Shown piece by piece: positions 44,908 to 53,595 of a DNA stretch of 64,000 nt (positions are counted from its first letter, which is position 1; each line of letters begins with the position of its first letter). The stretch is from Pontixanthobacter aestiaquae (GTDB lineage: Bacteria > Pseudomonadota > Alphaproteobacteria > Sphingomonadales > Sphingomonadaceae): contig NZ_WTYZ01000001.1 in the NCBI RefSeq assembly GCF_009827455.1, forward strand, positions 1 to 64,000. The letters run 5' to 3'. A program made the position numbers and the translations under genes. The notes beneath the pieces are model-generated. The model searched no databases, was not told the DNA's origin, and was given only the letters and a program-made list of their open reading frames with translations.

Positions 44908-45660
44908 TTAGCCTCCGCCATTCCCGCCCGGAAAACGAACGTCGGGGTCAATTATGATGGGAATGTAGGAATCGCTTTTGCTGTGACCGGAGCCGATTAC
45001 GTCAATATGCAGATTCAGCCGCGCGAGAATATCTGGCTCTCCTTGTTGAGGCATTGTCACACGAGATTTATTGCACGCTACAATTACCGCATTGGCATTG
45101 GACATTAGCCCAGACGTCACTCTGAACTCTGGTTCATTTTGCCAGACCTTACCATCCTCGCTGATCCTCTGGACATGAGTAAAGAGTTTATCGTAGCCAT
45201 GCGCTCCCTCAGACAGAGCGTTGTGATCAATGGAGAATCGGAGGTTAGACTTAGGGTCAAGCCTATACATAATAAAGCAGTCTTCATTAGGGTTGAACGA
45301 CATGTCGGTTGACGCCCTAGTTGGATTCCTCGGATTCAGTTTTTTTGTTTCCATGGTGGAGAAACGGTCCTTATCAGGCTGTCCTGATTGAATATCTTGG
45401 ATGGCTTTCGGCAAAGTATTCTGTGATCCTTCATATGTTCGCCGGTAGATACCAATCTTGTGGTTTTTACCGCCCACACCTTCTTCGCCTAATGCAATTC
45501 GAAGCTTCTTACCCGAAAAGCTGATGTCTAGATCAAATACGCAAATTATGTCATGATCAGGCTGATCCAGCCCAGCGTTTTCAATAGCCTTAATTTCTAT
45601 CGTGGACTTTTCATCAAACTTCAGATCGTCTGACTCATATATCTTGATCTCATCAGTCAT
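44908..45660 (-). CDS. Unrecognised 250-residue protein between TIR and SLOG genes
   Basis: I do not recognise this protein. It is acidic at the N-terminus (TDEIKIYESDDLKFDEKSTIEI), mostly beta-like in the middle (IICVFDLDISFSGKKLRIAL), has LMSNANAVIVACNKSR and LARLNLHIDVIGSGHSKSDSYIPIIIDPDV near the end, and finishes in a Gly/Asn tail (PGGNGGG). Three hand-counted 60-base rows of the gene (45061, 45301, 45481) are 40-47% GC, against 65% in row 44221 of the downstream gene. This suggests recent acquisition or a different history. ATG 45660 overlaps the stop of the TIR gene by 8 bases; a longer in-frame start at 45771 lies inside that gene. Confidence 0.7.
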   Translation of the reverse strand: MTDEIKIYESDDLKFDEKSTIEIKAIENAGLDQPDHDIICVFDLDISFSGKKLRIALGEEGVGGKNHKIGIYRRTYEGSQNTLPKAIQDIQSGQPDKDRFSTMETKKLNPRNPTRASTDMSFNPNEDCFIMYRLDPKSNLRFSIDHNALSEGAHGYDKLFTHVQRISEDGKVWQNEPEFRVTSGLMSNANAVIVACNKSRVTMPQQGEPDILARLNLHIDVIGSGHSKSDSYIPIIIDPDVRFPGGNGGG

Positions 45661-47266
45661 TAGTTTTCCCTTCCATTGCTTTCGAAATTTGCTCGATCTC
45701 AAGCATCCTGGCTCGCCACCGGCTGTTGCTTTGGTCTGCTTCAACGAGTTCGACAATTTTATCACGTGCAAGATTGAGGCGCTGGCTGGCAGCGACCAGT
45801 TTCCCAGCAGATAGATCGGTTTTTGCAGCGGCAGTTTGCAGCGTCAGCCACACTTCTTGATAGTCGCGATTATCGGGATCAGCCTCCAATAACTCATCGG
45901 TAATCTGTAGCGCCCGATAATACATTTCTGGAGAGTCATCGGCGTCTTCGTCCAACTCAAGCGCCCGACTGTACCAGCTTAGCCGATTGACCAAATCCAG
46001 CTTACTTGGCTTATCTCGGTTAGTTTGCCAAACACCTTGCATGTAGTCCAAAGACCGAGCGCAGAAATCCACCGCCCTTCCGCTGAGGGCATCAGCGTCC
46101 TCAAGCGCGAGTGTGCAAAGGTTGCCCTGTGCAAACCCCATCTCGCGTAAGCCATTATAATCGTTAGAACCTAAGTCTCGTAACTTCGTCGCCAGTCGAT
46201 CATATTCGATCCAGTATTTGGCGGTCGCCTCATAATTCTTCTGCAGATAGGCATCATATCCGAGCCAAAATTGGCTTTGTGCATGGGTGTACACGCGAGC
46301 CGGGTCGTCTGGACTATCTTCAAGGAGTTGCTGGGTAACGCCATTAGCTTGTTCGAATAGCGCGCCAGCAGCCTCGAAATCGACGCCTTCGCCTACCGCA
46401 GTAATCGTCTTGTCTTCACCAAGCGCATGGAGAATGCGCGCCCACCGCAACGCGCTGTCGACCGGAAGATCCGAAGTGTCGCCTTGATCTTCGTAAAACC
46501 TGATCGCGCGCTTATTGACCGACTCCATAACGTCCAACCGGCCGACGCCGCGCAAATCCGTACGCAAATCGGTCATCATAAATTCGATAACGTCCTCCGC
46601 GCCCTCACGCTGCGTCTGTGCCTCATTGCGGGCCTGAAGTGCGAATGTTGTCATTAGAGCCATCACTACCATTGCAGCGACAGCGGCGGCCGTGATCGCG
46701 GTCACGCGGCGGACGCGGCGTTGGGCGTCGCGGTTGATCAGGGCGTCCAGCGGGACGCCGGCGATGCCAGCGACTATCTTGAGGAAGCCAAGACGCGGAC
46801 CGTCACCTTCTCTGCGTAAATCCGCGGCGAGCGGCTCTCGGCCCTGCTTTAGCGGCTCGGGAAAAGCTTCTTCCGGTTCGCCGCGCAGGATCGCTGCCAG
46901 TACGGGGCGACCCGGATGCAGCTCGCGAAACAGCTCAATCTCGCGCGCGACCCACGGCGATTTCTGGGCATCGGGGGAACAGAGGACAATCAAAGCCTCT
47001 GAAACTGACAGTGCCTTCTTGACGCTTTCGGACAGATCTTCTGCAGCCGGCAGATCCTCCCGGTCGCGAAAGATCGGCCCGATGCGTTCCCCAGTCGGCC
47101 TTTCGTTAATGGTGGAGCCTTCAAGCTCGCGCAAATATTTTGGTAGGCGGTACGTCTCTAACTTCCGGTGCAGCTTTCGTGCAGCCGCCTTGTCGGCATG
47201 GCTGTAGCTCACGAACGCCTTGAACCGGCTTTCTAAAGTGTGATCCGTCGCATCGCTGTCAGCCAA
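45653..47266 (-). CDS. TIR-transmembrane-TPR protein
   Basis: Protein of 537 residues. An N-terminal TIR domain (about 14-150) has FVSYSHAD (18-25), SEALIVLCSPDAQKSPWVAREIELF with a candidate catalytic Glu109, and the box-2-type loop around PIFRDREDLPAAEDL. One transmembrane helix is at about 188-210, so the TIR part faces one side of the membrane. The other side carries EDVIEFMMTDLRTDLRGVGRLDVMESV, conserved in similar proteins, and TPR-like helices to the end. Enzymatic TIR domains cleave NAD+ or make cyclic ADP-ribose-type signals. This one is the first gene of a unit with an unknown protein and a SLOG-like protein. A scaffold role without NADase activity is possible. Confidence 0.85.
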   Translation of the reverse strand: MADSDATDHTLESRFKAFVSYSHADKAAARKLHRKLETYRLPKYLRELEGSTINERPTGERIGPIFRDREDLPAAEDLSESVKKALSVSEALIVLCSPDAQKSPWVAREIELFRELHPGRPVLAAILRGEPEEAFPEPLKQGREPLAADLRREGDGPRLGFLKIVAGIAGVPLDALINRDAQRRVRRVTAITAAAVAAMVVMALMTTFALQARNEAQTQREGAEDVIEFMMTDLRTDLRGVGRLDVMESVNKRAIRFYEDQGDTSDLPVDSALRWARILHALGEDKTITAVGEGVDFEAAGALFEQANGVTQQLLEDSPDDPARVYTHAQSQFWLGYDAYLQKNYEATAKYWIEYDRLATKLRDLGSNDYNGLREMGFAQGNLCTLALEDADALSGRAVDFCARSLDYMQGVWQTNRDKPSKLDLVNRLSWYSRALELDEDADDSPEMYYRALQITDELLEADPDNRDYQEVWLTLQTAAAKTDLSAGKLVAASQRLNLARDKIVELVEADQSNSRWRARMLEIEQISKAMEGKTND

Positions 47267-47330
47267 AGCGTCCCCCTGCCTTTGCCCAAATCAAAGACTA
47301 GCAGGGAACTTGGATTTTACTAGCAGACAG

Positions 47331-47373
47331 AATGCCAGCACTTCTCCAAGTGGCCGTGAGAAGTGCCGGCATT
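47331..47373. terminator. Long hairpin between sugar MFS and TIR genes
   Basis: A 16-base arm AATGCCAGCACTTCTC pairs with GAGAAGTGCCGGCATT across an 11-base loop, with one mismatch. On the reverse strand it follows the stop of the MFS gene (47442) and precedes the TIR gene. There is no strong T tract on that strand, so it may act as a transcription stop in combination with a factor, or as an RNA-stability element. Confidence 0.5.
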
Positions 47374-47441
47374 CGATTCTTATGGCGCAACGGCACTCAA
47401 ACAGAACCGACGAGTGGCCAATGCTATTTGGCCATTTGCGA

Positions 47442-48737
47442 TCACGCTGGCTTACGCGCGAACAACCCGAAGCATGCGATCACTGCATAGCAGATAATCG
47501 GGATAATCATTGCTGCCGCGAGGTTACCTCCGGTCGCATCTGCGACCACACCATAGAACAGCGGAACAATCGCACCGCCACAAATCGCAACGTTGATAAT
47601 GCCCGAGCCGTCTGCCGCACGCGGCCCAAGCTTCTCGCATGCGAGCGAGAAGATCGTTGGGAACATGATCGAGTTCATTAAGCCAACCGCGAGCAGCGAA
47701 TAAGCCGCCAGGTTACCGGACGTTGATATCGAGAGGATGATCAACAAGATTGCTCCTGCAGCATTGAATGCAAGAATCTTGCCCGGGCTGAAAATGCGCA
47801 AGAAATACGAGCCGATGAAACGCCCGAGCATAGCGCCGCCCCAATACAGGCCAATCATCCAACCAATGACGCTTTCCGGCTGACCCAGCACGCGCGCTTC
47901 CGAAAGATAGTTGATGATGACAGAACCGATTGCGACTTCGCCGCCGACATACAGAAAGATGCAAAGTGCGCCGAAACCGAAGCGGCTGCGCTTGAGCAGA
48001 TCAAAACCCGCGAGTCCTTCCGAGGCCTCGTGTTTTTCGCCTTTCAAACGGTTGCGGAACATCCACACGACCAAGGCGACGATACCGATCATTACGGCAA
48101 GGCCAAGATAGCCCTGCCAGATCGCTTCGCTTCCGGCCTGACGATATTGCTGCAGTTCTATGCCAGAGAGCTGGTCGGCGGTGACGGTAGCAAGGCTACC
48201 GAGGATGATCGCAGCACCAACAATCGGGAAGATTGTTGTCCCCAGAGAGTTAAACGCCTGCGCAAAAGTCAGGCGGCTATGCGTGGTTTTCACCGGACCG
48301 AGCAGACTGATAAGTGGATTTGCGACTACCTGTACGATCACCACGCCACTTGCGAGGACAAACAGCGCAAAGAGAAACACTCCATATGTCGCGGTCTGGC
48401 TCGCCGGGATAAACAGCAGACAGCCAACCATCATAGTCACAAGACCAGCGACGGCGCCGCGCATATAGCCCAGTTTCTTTACCAGCTTCGCACCCGGAAT
48501 TCCGATTATCGCATAAGCAGCGAAGAAGCAGAATTGCACCAGCATCGCTTCAGTCCAGCTGAGTGTGAAGAGTTCTTTCAGCTTAGGAATAATTACATCA
48601 TTCAGCGATGTGATACCGCCAAAGATAAAGAACAGCCCGAAGACAAAGTAGTTGAGGCCTGGAGCATCAATGCTTTGTCCGTCACCCTCAATCGGATTTG
48701 GATCGGTGCTCGTCCCTACATCAGGTGCCAATGCCAT
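47442..48737 (-). CDS. FucP/GluP-type sugar:H+ symporter (MFS)
   Basis: Major-facilitator transporter of 431 residues with 12 helices, of the fucose/glucose/galactose permease group. Family segments include FGLFFIFGGITSLNDVIIPKLK in helix 1, FAAYAIIGIPGAKLVKKLGY, TFAQAFNSLGTTIFPIVGA and FIGSYFLRIFSPGKIL. It would import a monosaccharide such as glucose with a proton. It is the last gene of the beta-glucan locus, downstream of the GH3 gene by 112 bases on the same strand; its likely substrate is the glucose released by that enzyme. Confidence 0.88.
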   Translation of the reverse strand: MALAPDVGTSTDPNPIEGDGQSIDAPGLNYFVFGLFFIFGGITSLNDVIIPKLKELFTLSWTEAMLVQFCFFAAYAIIGIPGAKLVKKLGYMRGAVAGLVTMMVGCLLFIPASQTATYGVFLFALFVLASGVVIVQVVANPLISLLGPVKTTHSRLTFAQAFNSLGTTIFPIVGAAIILGSLATVTADQLSGIELQQYRQAGSEAIWQGYLGLAVMIGIVALVVWMFRNRLKGEKHEASEGLAGFDLLKRSRFGFGALCIFLYVGGEVAIGSVIINYLSEARVLGQPESVIGWMIGLYWGGAMLGRFIGSYFLRIFSPGKILAFNAAGAILLIILSISTSGNLAAYSLLAVGLMNSIMFPTIFSLACEKLGPRAADGSGIINVAICGGAIVPLFYGVVADATGGNLAAAMIIPIICYAVIACFGLFARKPA

Positions 48738-48849
48738 CAGATTATCCCTCTACTTGCCGGACGATACCACTTTTCAGTCGCGCCCGATCTCATTAATCTA
48801 TGCGATGGTGGGGTTCGTCCGCCAGTCCATCGCTTATACGTATTCGTGC

Positions 48850-51234
48850 TCAGAAAGAGCACTGCGCGCCCTCAGGCATATCCTGCCGTGCAATTCTGGC
48901 AATCTTGATCGACATCGGTGCTTCGCTATAGATTGAGAACGAGTTACCAAGCTGCTTTGCGCAATCTTCGGTGATGATCATTTCCCTCCAGCCCTTGCCA
49001 GCGCTGAGACGCAACTGGGCGGTCACATCAATCGCTGTATTGCCCACCGTCAAGGCCACCGTGCCTGCAGGTTGAGCCTCGAGATTATAGAGAATGCGGT
49101 AATCGCCGCTGCCATCGCCCTGTTGGGCAAAGGTCAGCTTTGCCTTCGGACCGAATGTGATGTCGCGCGCATCTTCCTGACGCTGATAATCGAAGCCGGC
49201 TGCAACAATGCCGCCCGCTTCACCGCGCAGATTTGCAAGTTCGATGCCTCCAGCGCTGGCCGTGATGCCGGACGCCAAGCGCCCCAGATCATACCATGTC
49301 GCTGATTTCGCTTCGTTCAGATAGCCGCATGTTTCGTCAATTTTTGCCATTGGCGCAGTGTCGCCGAGTGTGCGGCCGTAACCAACATTAAACAGCCCGC
49401 CTTCGCCGTTGAGCGGCGCGCCGCCGCAATCGGATGGCCAACTAAAGGACAGACGCCCAGTAGCCTCGCGCTTGCCATAAAGCACATCGGCGATACCTGC
49501 TCCTTCACTGCCCGGAAGCCATGAAGCGACAAACGCATCAGCGGCGTTGATCTCTCGGTTCATCCACATCGGACGTCCCGACAAGAACAGTGCAACGGCG
49601 GGAACACCGTCGGCCTCAAACTTGCGCAGGAGTTCAAGACCTTCTTCGTCCGAGAAGACCAGAGTCTTTTGGTCGCCGACAAACTCTGCGTAGGGTTCTT
49701 CACCAAATACCACTATCGCAACATCGGGTTTCACCGAATAGGATCCATCAGAAGAGAGCGTGGCATTGCCGCCAGTTTCTAGTGCCGCAGCTTCCAAACC
49801 CGCCCAGATCGATGTCGCATCCGGAAAATAGTCATTGGTCAGCTCATCGCCGCCTTGCCATGTCAGCGTCCAACCACCAGCAGCCTGCGCGATGCTGTCC
49901 GCGCCTTTGCCAGCCACCAGGATCAAAGCGCCATCTTTTATCGGGAGAACGCCGTTGTTTTTCAGGATCACTTGCGACTTGGCTACAGCTTCACGCGAAA
50001 TGTCGCGATGGGCTTTCGCGCCGAGCAGAGAGTAATCGCCGGCATTCGGACGCTCCGAAGGCTTCGCTGCATTTGGGCCGATCAGGCCAGCATGCTGCTT
50101 CACTTTCAGCACCCGCATCACCGCTTCATCCAGACGCGCCATCGGGATCGTGCCATCCTGAACCTGCTTGATCAGATTGGTGTGCAAACCTTTCCAGTCG
50201 TCGGGAACCATGTAGATGTCCAGACCTGCGAGCAGCGCCTGCGGGCAATCGGCAGTGGTGCAACCCTTGATCTGACCGTGCGCATTCCAGTCACCGACCA
50301 CGAGTCCCTCGAAACCTAGCTCGTCGCGCAGCACGCCCGTCAGCAGGGCTTTGTTGCCGTGCATTTTTGTGCCGTTGATCGAGTTGAAACTTGCCATGAT
50401 CGTCTCGACACCGGCAGAGATTGTCGCCGGATAAGGCACAACGTGGATCGACTTCAGTTGATCGATATCGCCATTCACATCACCTTGGTCGACGCCCTGG
50501 TCAGTTCCGCCATCGCCGAAAAAGTGCTTGGCGGTCGCAACAACACGGCCTTTTCCAAGATAGTCTCCTGCACCCTTAGTACCTTGCAACCCTTCGACCA
50601 GAGCGGCACCCAATTCGGCGACCAGTTCTGGATTTTCGGAATAGCTTTCATAAGTCCGGCCCCAACGATCATCACGTGCCACCGCAACTGTGGGTGAGAA
50701 GTTCCAGTCGATCCCGGTTACTTCAATTTCAATCGCAGTCGCGGCACCAATCCGGCGTACCAGATCGGCATCACCAGCTGCACCAAGACCAATATTGTGC
50801 GGGAAGATCGTCGCCTGCTTAACATTGGTGTGACCGTGTACAGCATCGGTGCCCCACATCGTCGGGATGGCAGGCTCTCCCCCCGGAAGCGGCGCGGTTG
50901 ATGCAGCCCACATTTCATCGGCCAGTTTCAGCCATTCGGATGCTGGCGCAAACTCGTCACCATAGGGGCCGCCATTACCACCATTGAGATAGCTGCCAAA
51001 CCGATATTTGCGCATATCGTCGGCAGTGAAGGAATTGATTTGCGGCTGAATCAACTGAGCGACCTTGCGCTCGAGACTCATCGCAGCAAGGATTGCCTTG
51101 AGCTGCACTTCGCTGGCTTCAGTTGCAGGTTCTGCTGCAGCCGGTGTGGCGACAGCGCTCTGCACCCCGCCTTGATATTGGCTACAACCAGCCAATAGCG
51201 CTGCGCTGGCAACTGCTCCGAGAATACGCCGCAT
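48850..51234 (-). CDS. GH3 beta-glucosidase lipoprotein
   Basis: Glycoside hydrolase family 3 enzyme of 794 residues. The N-terminus is a lipoprotein signal with lipobox LAGC (Cys16). The catalytic (beta/alpha)8 domain has the NSINGTKMHGNKALLTGVLRDE region and the nucleophile Asp in LVVGDWNAHGQ. The second alpha/beta domain has VVFGEEPYAEFVGD and the third a LSGRPMWMNREI loop. The C-terminal about 180 residues resemble the ExoP-type galactose-binding-like domain of exo-1,3/1,4-beta-glucosidases. It would release glucose from beta-oligoglucans at the cell envelope. An operator-like site (51258-51271) lies 24 bases before ATG 51234. Confidence 0.92.
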   Translation of the reverse strand: MRRILGAVASAALLAGCSQYQGGVQSAVATPAAAEPATEASEVQLKAILAAMSLERKVAQLIQPQINSFTADDMRKYRFGSYLNGGNGGPYGDEFAPASEWLKLADEMWAASTAPLPGGEPAIPTMWGTDAVHGHTNVKQATIFPHNIGLGAAGDADLVRRIGAATAIEIEVTGIDWNFSPTVAVARDDRWGRTYESYSENPELVAELGAALVEGLQGTKGAGDYLGKGRVVATAKHFFGDGGTDQGVDQGDVNGDIDQLKSIHVVPYPATISAGVETIMASFNSINGTKMHGNKALLTGVLRDELGFEGLVVGDWNAHGQIKGCTTADCPQALLAGLDIYMVPDDWKGLHTNLIKQVQDGTIPMARLDEAVMRVLKVKQHAGLIGPNAAKPSERPNAGDYSLLGAKAHRDISREAVAKSQVILKNNGVLPIKDGALILVAGKGADSIAQAAGGWTLTWQGGDELTNDYFPDATSIWAGLEAAALETGGNATLSSDGSYSVKPDVAIVVFGEEPYAEFVGDQKTLVFSDEEGLELLRKFEADGVPAVALFLSGRPMWMNREINAADAFVASWLPGSEGAGIADVLYGKREATGRLSFSWPSDCGGAPLNGEGGLFNVGYGRTLGDTAPMAKIDETCGYLNEAKSATWYDLGRLASGITASAGGIELANLRGEAGGIVAAGFDYQRQEDARDITFGPKAKLTFAQQGDGSGDYRILYNLEAQPAGTVALTVGNTAIDVTAQLRLSAGKGWREMIITEDCAKQLGNSFSIYSEAPMSIKIARIARQDMPEGAQCSF

Positions 51235-51257
51235 GATCGATCAACCCCACCCCTAAA

Positions 51258-51271
51258 TGTGAACGTTCTCA
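51258..51271. promoter_or_regulatory. LacI-type operator upstream of GH3 gene
   Basis: TGTGAACGTTCTCA matches the consensus TGTGAACGTTCACA with one change in the right half. It lies in the 98-base gap between the MFS gene and GH3 start, close enough to overlap a promoter or block transcription. The same half-sites occur at 57386-57423 and 24314-24329. Confidence 0.6.
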
Positions 51272-51332
51272 ATTGATACAGCCTGAGGGCTCAAATGCAA
51301 GCGTAGAAAATACGAAAAATGTCGCTAGCGTG

Positions 51333-52532
51333 TTAGCGTGCTTGACCAACGCGCCACAGCAGGAGTGAGGCCACCACAGCAAAGCATGCCAGTGCCGCAA
51401 GCAGCGCAGGGAAACCAAATAGAGGAACGAGGCTGAGCACCAGCCACGGCATAATCAGCGAGGGCGCGGTGTTGGTCAGATTGAAGAAACCCAGATCCCG
51501 CCCACGATTTTCTGGCTTGGGCAAAACGCGCAACGTCTGGCTGGTATGCAGCGACAGGAATACCGACGATGCGATGCCGAACACGGCATAGCTTGCGATC
51601 GCCGCAATCGGAGATGATGCGGTCGCCATCAAAATTAACCCGAGGCTGGAAACCGCGGCGCAGACCGATAAGGGCGTGATCGGCCGGTTGCGGCGATCTG
51701 CCCATTTGCCCGCGAGCAGCGCAATAGGAATGGCTGTAATGATAACTACCGACAGAATCTGCGCTGTGTCATCATCACCCAAACCCTGGTCGACCGAGCG
51801 GAACCAGAACAGAATATAAGCGAATAAAGCCGCCTCACATATCTGGATCAACAGGCGCGAGAGCCACATCCGGACCACAACTTTGCGTGATTTGCGCGGG
51901 TCGGCTGGCGCCGCTTCTGCCTGATCTGACGGTTGCTCCAACTCATGGAAACGTGCCGGTTTACCGAACAGCAAGACAGGCAGAATGCAGGCCGCGACCA
52001 TGATCGCGATTAACCAGAGCCGATCTGAGAAGTCGGCCCAGCCGGGTATGGTGATTATTGCGCCCGACACTGCACCCAATGCTGGTGCAAAAGCGAGCAA
52101 CCCGCCCAGAACCCCCTTCTGGTTGTCAGGTACTGCATCTCCAGCCCAGGCCGCGAGCGGGCTGAGCATCATATTAAGTGCGATCTGCCAAAGAATCACA
52201 AAGCCAATGAGCGCGGTAAGTGTTTCGACCAACGGAAAACTGATCAAAATCGCACTTGATGACACCAGTCCGCACCATACCCAGATACGCCGATTCCGGA
52301 CCAAATCGCTCAGCCAACCGAACAGGATATTGGCGCCGCTTGCCAAAATTGCTCCAGCGAATGAAGCATAAGCCACCCAAATAACGTCAGTCGGACCGGC
52401 GAGTTCACTGATCCGCGATGGCATGACAATGGTCAGGAATGGAACATAGGCAATAGAACCGCCCGCTGCCGCCAGAGCATAAAGCAACAGAAACCGCGCG
52501 GTTTGCCCGGACTGGCGGTGCTCGTCTGTCAC
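51333..52532 (-). CDS. MFS transporter of the beta-glucan locus
   Basis: Major-facilitator protein of 399 residues with about 12 helices, of the glycoside-pentoside-hexuronide/sugar-cation type in outline. The N-terminal helices are LLYALAAAGGSIAYVPFLTIVMPSRI, helix 3 is followed by the basic loop LSDLVRNRRIWVW, and the second half has GKWADRRNRPITPLSV. It would import oligosaccharides released by the GH16 enzyme. The start is GTG 52532 with a weak Shine-Dalgarno, seven bases after the LacI stop. It is in a five-gene reverse-strand unit that starts with the TonB receptor. Confidence 0.85.
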   Translation of the reverse strand: MTDEHRQSGQTARFLLLYALAAAGGSIAYVPFLTIVMPSRISELAGPTDVIWVAYASFAGAILASGANILFGWLSDLVRNRRIWVWCGLVSSSAILISFPLVETLTALIGFVILWQIALNMMLSPLAAWAGDAVPDNQKGVLGGLLAFAPALGAVSGAIITIPGWADFSDRLWLIAIMVAACILPVLLFGKPARFHELEQPSDQAEAAPADPRKSRKVVVRMWLSRLLIQICEAALFAYILFWFRSVDQGLGDDDTAQILSVVIITAIPIALLAGKWADRRNRPITPLSVCAAVSSLGLILMATASSPIAAIASYAVFGIASSVFLSLHTSQTLRVLPKPENRGRDLGFFNLTNTAPSLIMPWLVLSLVPLFGFPALLAALACFAVVASLLLWRVGQAR

Positions 52533-52538
52533 AGATGC

Positions 52539-53594
52539 CTAGCCGCGCGGAGGTGCGGCAGTCGATCCGCGCTCAACGAAACCAGCAGGTACAATGATTG
52601 GACCATCCGGTGTCCGATTACCGTTCTTCGCGGCAATGATCAGTTCAACAGCTCGCGACGTGGTCTCGGCAATCGGCTGATCCACTGCGGTCAGAGGTGG
52701 ATCGGTTAATGCGACGATCGGTGTATTGTCGAAACTGACAACGGAAAGGTCGTCAGGAACAACCAGCCCTTTTTCGCGAGCAACCTCCAGGCAGGCCATG
52801 GCCATTTGGTCATTGCTTGCCAGAATAGCAGTTGGGCGATCAGTCTTGCCCAGCAATTGTTCTGCCGCAATCCGCCCTGACTCAAAACTGAAATCCCCGT
52901 TCGCAATAAGACCATCAATAGCCAGGCCAGCATTCCCCATCGCACACTGCCAGCCAGCCCTACGCCAACTGCTCAAAATATATTCGTCGGGTCCGGATAT
53001 GAAGGCGACTTTCTCATGTCCTAAATCGATCAGATGCTGCGTGGCATCCTTGCCGGCCTGCTCATCGCCCATCGTCAGCGGAATACCCACCGCCCATCCG
53101 GCTGATCCGATGCGGGCGAAAGGAATATTATGCTTATCGAGCAGATTGACGATCAGCGGATTGTCCGAGTGCGGCGGAGTCAGGATAACCCCATCGGGCT
53201 GCAGCGCAGTGATCGCCGCGCTAAGTTCGCGCTCGACATGATCATTATGCGTATCGACCAGTTCGAACATCATCCGGTAGCCATACTCGGCGCATTTGAG
53301 CATTCCGCCGAGCAACATCTGGTCAACCCAGTCGCTACCCTGCCGCGCACGCCAATCGGCAATCGTCCGCTCACGATCGTTTAGCGCAAGGATCAGGTAA
53401 GAGCGCGACCCGCTCATCCGCTGCGCGGCCCGCGATGGAACATAACCGAGCTTGTCGATCGAAGCCTGCACCCGCTCTTGCATTTGCGGGCGGACATTAG
53501 GCTCCTTGTTGATAACACGACTAACCGTTTGCAAGGAAACCCCTGCATCAGCAGCTACATGTTTGATTGTGACGGCTTGTCGCCGACGTACCAT
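52539..53594 (-). CDS. LacI-family regulator of the beta-glucan locus
   Basis: LacI-family repressor of 351 residues. The N-terminal helix-turn-helix is VTIKHVAADAGVSLQTVSRVIN, followed by the hinge QRMSGSRSYLI and a periplasmic-binding-like ligand domain (GVILTPPHSDN, DLGHEKVAFISGPDEY, RPTAILASNDQMAMACLEVAREKG). The DNA-recognition residues agree with a GTGA/TCAC-type operator. It sits between GH16 and MFS genes, one base after the GH16 stop, so it is made with the enzymes it controls. Candidate operators are at 57386-57423, 51258-51271 and 24314-24329. The inducer is probably a beta-glucan oligosaccharide or glucose derivative. Confidence 0.92.
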   Translation of the reverse strand: MVRRRQAVTIKHVAADAGVSLQTVSRVINKEPNVRPQMQERVQASIDKLGYVPSRAAQRMSGSRSYLILALNDRERTIADWRARQGSDWVDQMLLGGMLKCAEYGYRMMFELVDTHNDHVERELSAAITALQPDGVILTPPHSDNPLIVNLLDKHNIPFARIGSAGWAVGIPLTMGDEQAGKDATQHLIDLGHEKVAFISGPDEYILSSWRRAGWQCAMGNAGLAIDGLIANGDFSFESGRIAAEQLLGKTDRPTAILASNDQMAMACLEVAREKGLVVPDDLSVVSFDNTPIVALTDPPLTAVDQPIAETTSRAVELIIAAKNGNRTPDGPIIVPAGFVERGSTAAPPRG

Positions 53595-53595
53595 T

